Assembly (NCBI GenBank): GCA_029983675.1
Contig: JASBYY010000049.1
Coordinates: forward strand, 1-20,426
DNA length: 20,426 nt
Reading direction: 5' to 3'
Source: Bacteroidales bacterium
Lineage (GTDB): Bacteria; Bacteroidota; Bacteroidia; Bacteroidales; F082
Each line of letters begins with the position of its first letter. Position 1 is the stretch's first letter. Positions 16,210 through 20,426 of this stretch are shown here, piece by piece. The position numbers were made by a program, and so were the translations under genes. The notes beneath the pieces were generated by a model that was given only the letters and a program-made list of their open reading frames with translations, made no database searches and was not told where the DNA came from.

Positions 16210-17565
16210 TTACACTTCAAGTCGGCTGATAAGTTTATCAAGCATACCCACGTAATAGAAAGGCACGTTTACGAGCGTATATTGCTTGTTCTCGGGGGCA
16301 TGCGTTTTCACCTGCTGCACGCTGTATGCTCCGCTCCACACCCGCAGGGCAATTACATGCTCCGACGAAAGGTTGACAAACGAATGGAACGAACGTAAAT
16401 GCGCGTTGGTTCCCGACTTCACCTCAATAGGAAATAGCCGCGCGTCTTCCTGCCATACGAAGTCCACCTCGGCACTCGTGCCTTTCTTGTCGCGCATCCA
16501 GTAGTACTGCTCGTCGCGCAGATGCCGATCGAGTACCACGCGCAACTCTTGTGCCACAATCTGTTCGGCGGCATGTCCGCGCCATGTGTCGAGCAAATCT
16601 CGGTTTTGCAAATACTCTACCTGTATGCCGGCAAAGAAGTTCACCAATCCGCTGTCCACCCACACTAATTTTGGCTGCCGACCCATGGCGGGCAGCGCAG
16701 GGGCGGAGACCGACGTAACTGGATAGTCGAGCGATAATATGAATGCCTTTTGCAGCACGTCCATCGCCTCGTGTACCTGCGTGGAGGTGTAGGTACTTCC
16801 GGCAAAGCGGGCAAAGGTAACGCACTGCCCTGCACTTGCCCAACCATGGCGCAAGATATGGCGCATCACGGACATTTGGTTCTCGCTGCGGACATAGCGT
16901 TCCACATCTTCTGCATAGCCGGTCTGAAGCGAACGGTAAACACTTGAAAGTTCTTCCACGTCGTGGCGTGCCGCATAACGAACCACTGCTTCGGGCATTC
17001 CGCCGATGAGTGCATAGCGGTTGAAGCGGCTCATCATCTCATCGTGCATCATGCCATCCACGCACAACTCGCCGAGCATGCCGGCCCAGTCGCTCCCCTC
17101 CGTAGCTTCAATGTACTCGAGGAAGCTGAACGGACGGAGTGTCAGATATTCAACCCTGCCCACGGGGAAGGAAACGTGCTTCTTGACGAGAGATTGCAGC
17201 CTCGAGCCTGCCGCAACGACGTAGAGCCACGGCATTTCCTCGTAGAAATAGCGCAGCATGGCGATGGCGGTTTCTTCCTCTTGTATCTCGTCGATGAAGA
17301 GCAGTGTCTGCCCTGCTTCCGACCGCCGGATGTGATGCCTGAGCAGCAGGAAGCTGATGATTTCTTCCGCGTTGCGGTAACGGCGAAATATTTCGGCATC
17401 GGATTCCAATTCGAGGTTCAGGCTGATGAAGTGGTCGAACTCCGTGCCAAATTCGTTCACAAGGGTGGTCTTGCCCACCTGCCGTGCACCGCGCAGCACA
17501 AGGGGCTTTCGTCCCTCACGCTCTCGCCATGTGCGTAGCTGCTTGATTATTTGTCTTGTGTACAT
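16210..17565 (-). CDS. AAA_14 / DUF4143 family ATPase
   Basis: A 451-residue cytoplasmic P-loop protein. The ATP-binding domain has Walker A GARQVGKT (26-33) and Walker B LLFIDEIQ (88-95, D92 E93), then AAGSRL as a sensor-like motif. The C-terminal DUF4143 region ends with EVDFVWQ...FPIEVKSG, resembling a PD-(D/E)XK nuclease-like site. The ATG at 17565 gives the family-typical MYTRQIIKQLRTW; an in-frame TTG at 17595 overlaps the promoter and is rejected. Its cellular role is unknown; members are abundant and patchily distributed in Bacteroidota. It is a single gene with its own promoter and three phased repeats upstream, and is bracketed by direct copies of the response-regulator 3' end, which suggests acquisition as a unit. 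Confidence 0.9.
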   Translation of the reverse strand: MYTRQIIKQLRTWREREGRKPLVLRGARQVGKTTLVNEFGTEFDHFISLNLELESDAEIFRRYRNAEEIISFLLLRHHIRRSEAGQTLLFIDEIQEEETAIAMLRYFYEEMPWLYVVAAGSRLQSLVKKHVSFPVGRVEYLTLRPFSFLEYIEATEGSDWAGMLGELCVDGMMHDEMMSRFNRYALIGGMPEAVVRYAARHDVEELSSVYRSLQTGYAEDVERYVRSENQMSVMRHILRHGWASAGQCVTFARFAGSTYTSTQVHEAMDVLQKAFILSLDYPVTSVSAPALPAMGRQPKLVWVDSGLVNFFAGIQVEYLQNRDLLDTWRGHAAEQIVAQELRVVLDRHLRDEQYYWMRDKKGTSAEVDFVWQEDARLFPIEVKSGTNAHLRSFHSFVNLSSEHVIALRVWSGAYSVQQVKTHAPENKQYTLVNVPFYYVGMLDKLISRLEV

Positions 17566-17592
17566 ACCTTGATAATGAATGAAATACCGATG

Positions 17593-17600
17593 CAAAGATA
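17593..17600 (-). promoter_or_regulatory. -7 box of the ATPase gene promoter
   Basis: The minus strand reads TATCTTTG, an exact TAnnTTTG match, 27 bp upstream of the ATG at 17565. The leader would be about 20 nt. The expected -33 position (about 17620) lies inside the first of the three 22-bp repeats, so a protein bound there would compete with or replace normal -33 recognition. Confidence 0.65.
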
Positions 17601-17607
17601 ATGGTAT

Positions 17608-17695
17608 TTTCTATTTCATAGGCATGAATAAGTGAAAAACTTTCTATTTCATAGGTATAAATTGGCAAAAAACTTTTTATTTTATAGGCATAAAT
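17608..17695 (-). repeat. Three 22-bp direct repeats with exact 33-bp spacing
   Basis: Units start at 17608, 17641 and 17674, each 22 bp with the core CTATTTCATAGG(C/T)AT or its close variant TTATTTTATAGGCAT. Units 1 and 2 differ at two positions, and unit 3 differs slightly more. A spacing of 33 bp is about three helical turns, placing all three on one face of the DNA. They sit directly upstream of the ATPase -7 box, as expected for cooperative binding by a regulator, perhaps the ATPase itself or a partner. This is far too few and too diverged for a CRISPR array. Confidence 0.85.
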
Positions 17696-17717
17696 CGTGT
17701 GGACAATCCATTTTTGC

Positions 17718-17818
17718 CCCCTACACCAACCGCTGTTCTAAGGCTTTACGCACAAGAGCTGCGGTATTGTTTACGCCCATTTTCATTCGCAAAATCTTTG
17801 TGTAGGTATGCACGGTTT
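17718..17818 (-). repeat. Gene-borne copy of the 101-bp direct duplication
   Basis: This is the intact counterpart of the fragment at 16103-16203, offset by exactly 1615 bp. It covers the last codons and stop of the response-regulator gene. The inner 83 bp differ at a single base (A at 16129, C at 17744), while the final 18 bp are clearly more diverged. Confidence 0.93.
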
Positions 17819-18365
17819 CAAAACCGAGATGGAGACGGTCTGCTATCATTTTGATACTAAAGCCTTCCACAATAAGGGCGAGCACTTCACGCTCGCGGGG
17901 TGTCAGAGGCTCGTAGTCGGGAGCAGAAGTATTGCGCAACAAACATTCGGTCAACGGACAGAGATATGACTCTCCGTTCAGCAGCAACCGAATACCCTCC
18001 TGTAGGCAATTGGAAGAGGAATCCTTGAGCACAAAACCGTGCGCACCCGCTTTCATGGCGCGACTGATGACACTCGGATCGCCGTAGCTTGTGAAAACAA
18101 GGATACGCATATCAGGATACATCTTTACCCAACGGGGAATACGGTCGATAGAATTGTTGGAGTTGCTCGGCGATGGTATAGAAACACCGCAAGGCATAGC
18201 TACATCAAGGATCAAAATATCGGGCTGTAGTTCTGACAATGTTTCTTCACATGCTTGTATGGTGCCAACTATGGATATGGTATCTACGATGTTGTTTTGA
18301 ATAATAATATTTTTAGTGCCTTCTGCCACCGCCAAGTGGTCGTCAGCTATAAGAATTTTTATCAT
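17721..18365 (-). CDS. NarL/FixJ-type response regulator
   Basis: A 214-residue two-component transcription regulator. The receiver domain has ADD (7-9), phosphoacceptor D54 in LILDVAMP, T92 in VFTSYG and K114 in LKD. The C-terminal LuxR-type helix-turn-helix spans about 152-210 (LTPREREVLALIVEGFS, then the recognition helix around ETVHTYTKIL). Between MP58 and YPD85 it has about nine extra residues rich in Ser, Asn and Pro and lacks the usual GMDG, so the loop beside the phosphorylation site is remodelled. The ATG overlaps the kinase stop by ATGA, implying coupled translation. It is presumably phosphorylated by the upstream kinase. Targets are unknown; autoregulation is possible. Confidence 0.95.
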   Translation of the reverse strand: MIKILIADDHLAVAEGTKNIIIQNNIVDTISIVGTIQACEETLSELQPDILILDVAMPCGVSIPSPSNSNNSIDRIPRWVKMYPDMRILVFTSYGDPSVISRAMKAGAHGFVLKDSSSNCLQEGIRLLLNGESYLCPLTECLLRNTSAPDYEPLTPREREVLALIVEGFSIKMIADRLHLGFETVHTYTKILRMKMGVNNTAALVRKALEQRLV

Positions 18366-20266
18366 GATGTTTTACTTATGGTGAGTAGTATTTCCGTTCC
18401 TTTTCCTATTGAAGAAGATATTTCAAAGGTCCCGCCGACGGCGACCATACGTTCCCGTATATTGCGTAATCCGCTTCCTGCATATTTCTCCGAAGCATCA
18501 AACCCTCTGCCGTCGTCTCCGACTATGACGGAAAGTTTGTCATTGTCAAAGAGTATTTGCACAAGTATATTATTGGCTTGACTGTGTTTGAGTGCGTTGT
18601 TGATAAGTTCGTGCAGGGCACTATACATCAACACCTCTATGTGTGGCGACAAGCGATAGGGCACGCCCACGCAACGATAGCGAACCTTGGGTAGCACTTT
18701 GCAATATTCGCTGATGGCTGTATGCAATCCGTACCGTTCCAAAGAATCCGGCATCAAGTGGTGCGCCACTTTACGCATTTCATCGGTTGTCTCGTGCAAT
18801 AGTTGTAGTGCTTTCTGTTTGTTGTCGGCTTCAATGGCGAATTTCGTTACAGTAAGCATTCCGCCCAGACGGTCGTGCAGGTCGCGGGCAAGGCGTTGGC
18901 GCTCGTCGTGTTCGCCAATGAGCCGTTGGCGTAACAGCTGGATTTTTTTATGCTGGCGACGCCAATACCACAGGGCATGTGCGATGACGACGGCTGCGAG
19001 GGCGGCAACACCCAGAACAATAATAGCCAATCGCTGCTTGTATTCCATATCGCGGATACGCTCCTCTTTTCGTTCCGTTTCATATTTCACTTCCATTTCG
19101 CTCAAGGCCGACTGGTATTTGCCGGTTGCGGTTTCCTCCATTGTCTGGCCCATAAGATCGATGTACTTGCCCGCCTCTTGAGCATTGCCTATAGCTGCAT
19201 TGGCTTTTGCCAATATCTTGTACACTCCGGTGCTGTGATGAGGGTCTTGGTCGTTTTCGTTTAAAGCCTTATGCGCCCATCTTGCGGCCTCATACCATAA
19301 TTGGTCATCCATGCAAAGCGAGGCTTTCTGTGTAAATGCATCTGAAACATTAGTCGGGGCTTTTGTTATTTCGCAAAGTAATAAGGCTTTGTTTATGTAC
19401 TCATTTGCCTGGGACGTGTTCTTGAATCCAAGTTGATATATGCGTGATAGCAGAACATAGCAGTCAATAAGTCCTGCAGATTCTTGTTCAGCGTGTGCGG
19501 CATAGTAAGCGTACGATTCAAGGGCATACTTCAAGGATTCATCGTAATGGGAGTTGTTGAGAAGAGTCATGGATAAGCCGGTACATGAAAAAGATGTCAT
19601 AAGCGAATCACCCGTTTCGTGTGCTATGCGTAGTGCATTGCGATAGTTTTGTTCTGCTGCAGGGTTGTTGCCCATTTCAAGATAGAGTTCGCCTACATTA
19701 TAGTAAACCAGACATTGGCTTTCTTTCCATCCGTACTTTTGGAAAATGGTCAGCGCTTTTTGGTAGTACTCAATGGCTAAATTGAGCATTCCTTGTATGT
19801 TGTAAAGGTTGCCCATGCTACCGTAAAGGGCAGAATAGGCATCGTCCACTCGTTCTTGCGTGTAATCCTTGCTCTTAGCCATCAAGTCAATGACCTCTGT
19901 GCTGCGCCTGTAGCAATGAAAGGCGGAATCGTAAAGACATTCTCCGTAGGCACATTGTCCCATCAGGCGATAGGCCTCATATCTGTTGTAAAGTCCCCGC
20001 TTGTGGTCGGTGAGGGCAAGAATGGCATTGGCGTGTTTCACGCTCTTTCTTCCATCTATTTGTAAATAGCCCCACATCAGGTCGCTGTGTGCTTTCAGCC
20101 GTTGTTCCCACGTGAGCGATTCTTCGTATTTCAGCACTTGCTCCGGTGAGTCAATTTTTCTATTGCGGTGGTCTCCATATCCCAATGCACTCTGACATAG
20201 CCATATAAGTAACAATAGGCAGAGCAGTATCTTTGCCGCAGTGTGAATATGTGCCTGATTATTCAT
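18362..20266 (-). CDS. TPR-containing sensor histidine kinase (HisKA_3)
   Basis: A 634-residue membrane kinase paired with the NarL-type regulator. An N-terminal signal or anchor segment (about 11-29) is followed by a periplasmic sensor made of tetratricopeptide-like helical repeats (about 45-380; for example SMGNLYNIQGMLNLAIEYYQ and NVGELYLEMGNNPAAEQNYR), a charged coiled-coil linker, and a membrane helix at 413-435. The cytoplasmic part has a HisKA_3 dimerisation helix with phosphorylated H464 in RDLHDRLGG, the N box HELINNALKH (552-561), the G1 box DDGRGFD (584-590) and GSGLRNIRER (597-606). All catalytic motifs are intact. The TPR sensor suggests protein or peptide recognition, but the ligand is unknown. 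The stop overlaps the regulator start by four bases. Confidence 0.95.
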   Translation of the reverse strand: MNNQAHIHTAAKILLCLLLLIWLCQSALGYGDHRNRKIDSPEQVLKYEESLTWEQRLKAHSDLMWGYLQIDGRKSVKHANAILALTDHKRGLYNRYEAYRLMGQCAYGECLYDSAFHCYRRSTEVIDLMAKSKDYTQERVDDAYSALYGSMGNLYNIQGMLNLAIEYYQKALTIFQKYGWKESQCLVYYNVGELYLEMGNNPAAEQNYRNALRIAHETGDSLMTSFSCTGLSMTLLNNSHYDESLKYALESYAYYAAHAEQESAGLIDCYVLLSRIYQLGFKNTSQANEYINKALLLCEITKAPTNVSDAFTQKASLCMDDQLWYEAARWAHKALNENDQDPHHSTGVYKILAKANAAIGNAQEAGKYIDLMGQTMEETATGKYQSALSEMEVKYETERKEERIRDMEYKQRLAIIVLGVAALAAVVIAHALWYWRRQHKKIQLLRQRLIGEHDERQRLARDLHDRLGGMLTVTKFAIEADNKQKALQLLHETTDEMRKVAHHLMPDSLERYGLHTAISEYCKVLPKVRYRCVGVPYRLSPHIEVLMYSALHELINNALKHSQANNILVQILFDNDKLSVIVGDDGRGFDASEKYAGSGLRNIRERMVAVGGTFEISSSIGKGTEILLTISKTS

Positions 20267-20394
20267 AGTTTGTTATTTTTATAATACACTTTGTATAACT
20301 TGTCTTACTTTATATTGTAGCATTTGTCTGTTATTTCTTTGCTGAATTCAAGTTACAAATGCAACTTTTTGGGTTATACATTGATTTAACTCTG

Positions 20395-20402
20395 CAAAGT
20401 TA
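20395..20402 (-). promoter_or_regulatory. Candidate -7 box for the two-component operon
   Basis: The minus strand reads TAACTTTG, matching TAnnTTTG. Any -33 element would fall at the very edge of the window, and no TTTG is visible there. The leader would be about 120 nt; apart from a weak imperfect inverted repeat near 20350-20367, I see nothing else in 20267-20394. Confidence 0.4.
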
Positions 20403-20426
20403 GCGAAAAAGTATTCAATTGGAGTC

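Noticed and set aside
16078..16398. 106-residue plus-strand frame covering the regulator fragment and the ATPase 3' end
   Set aside because: It starts in the terminator hairpin and runs antisense to the ATPase C-terminus and the duplicated fragment. It has no independent support.
17566..17595. Upstream TTG start for the ATPase gene at 17595
   Set aside because: It overlaps the -7 box TATCTTTG, and the family begins near MYTRQI at 17565.
17608..17695. CRISPR array
   Set aside because: There are only three diverged 22-bp units separated by 11 bp, directly at a promoter, with no cas genes nearby. A regulatory repeat array fits better.

Overview
The window looks like chromosomal DNA from a member of the Bacteroidota, probably Bacteroidales and possibly Prevotella-like. 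At least four likely promoters carry the Bacteroidota -7 box TAnnTTTG (usually TATCTTTG). The riboflavin genes are of the RibBA/RibE/RibD/RibH type under an FMN riboswitch. The sensor kinase has the periplasmic TPR architecture common in this phylum. Genus is inference; no rRNA or tRNA gene was seen.

Layout: (1) 1-377 holds the possible first codons of a gene leaving the window on the minus strand and a 109-bp element with inverted ends. (2) 378-8180 (minus) is one giant gene for a 2600-residue cyclic beta-1,2-glucan synthase-like membrane enzyme, with a textbook promoter and a palindrome at its predicted transcription start. (3) 8404-12257 (minus) is a complete riboflavin operon, ribD-ribE-ribBA-ribH, with promoter, FMN riboswitch, an attenuator hairpin abutting the ribD start, and a strong terminator after ribH. 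(4) 12242-12544 is the decayed 5' end of a Bro-N (antirepressor-like) gene. (5) 12671-15964 (plus) is a three-gene cell-envelope cluster: an OmpA-domain protein, a lipoprotein and a secreted helical protein, closed by a terminator at 16061-16091. (6) 16103-17818 holds an AAA_14/DUF4143 ATPase gene bracketed by a 101-bp direct duplication of the 3' end of the neighbouring response-regulator gene, with three 22-bp repeats spaced exactly 33 bp apart upstream of its promoter. (7) 17721-20266 (minus) is a two-component system, a TPR histidine kinase followed by a NarL-type regulator, overlapping by ATGA.

How it works together: the four rib genes cover every dedicated step from GTP and ribulose 5-phosphate to riboflavin except the dephosphorylation, with FMN feedback through the riboswitch. 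The glucan synthase would make periplasmic or exported glucan. The OmpA/lipoprotein/secreted trio is an envelope module of unknown purpose. The kinase and regulator form a signalling pair whose targets cannot be read from the sequence. The strongest candidate for something undescribed is the ATPase cassette: a lone gene with phased operator-like repeats, sitting between two copies of its neighbour's 3' end, as an element that restores its target gene on integration would leave.
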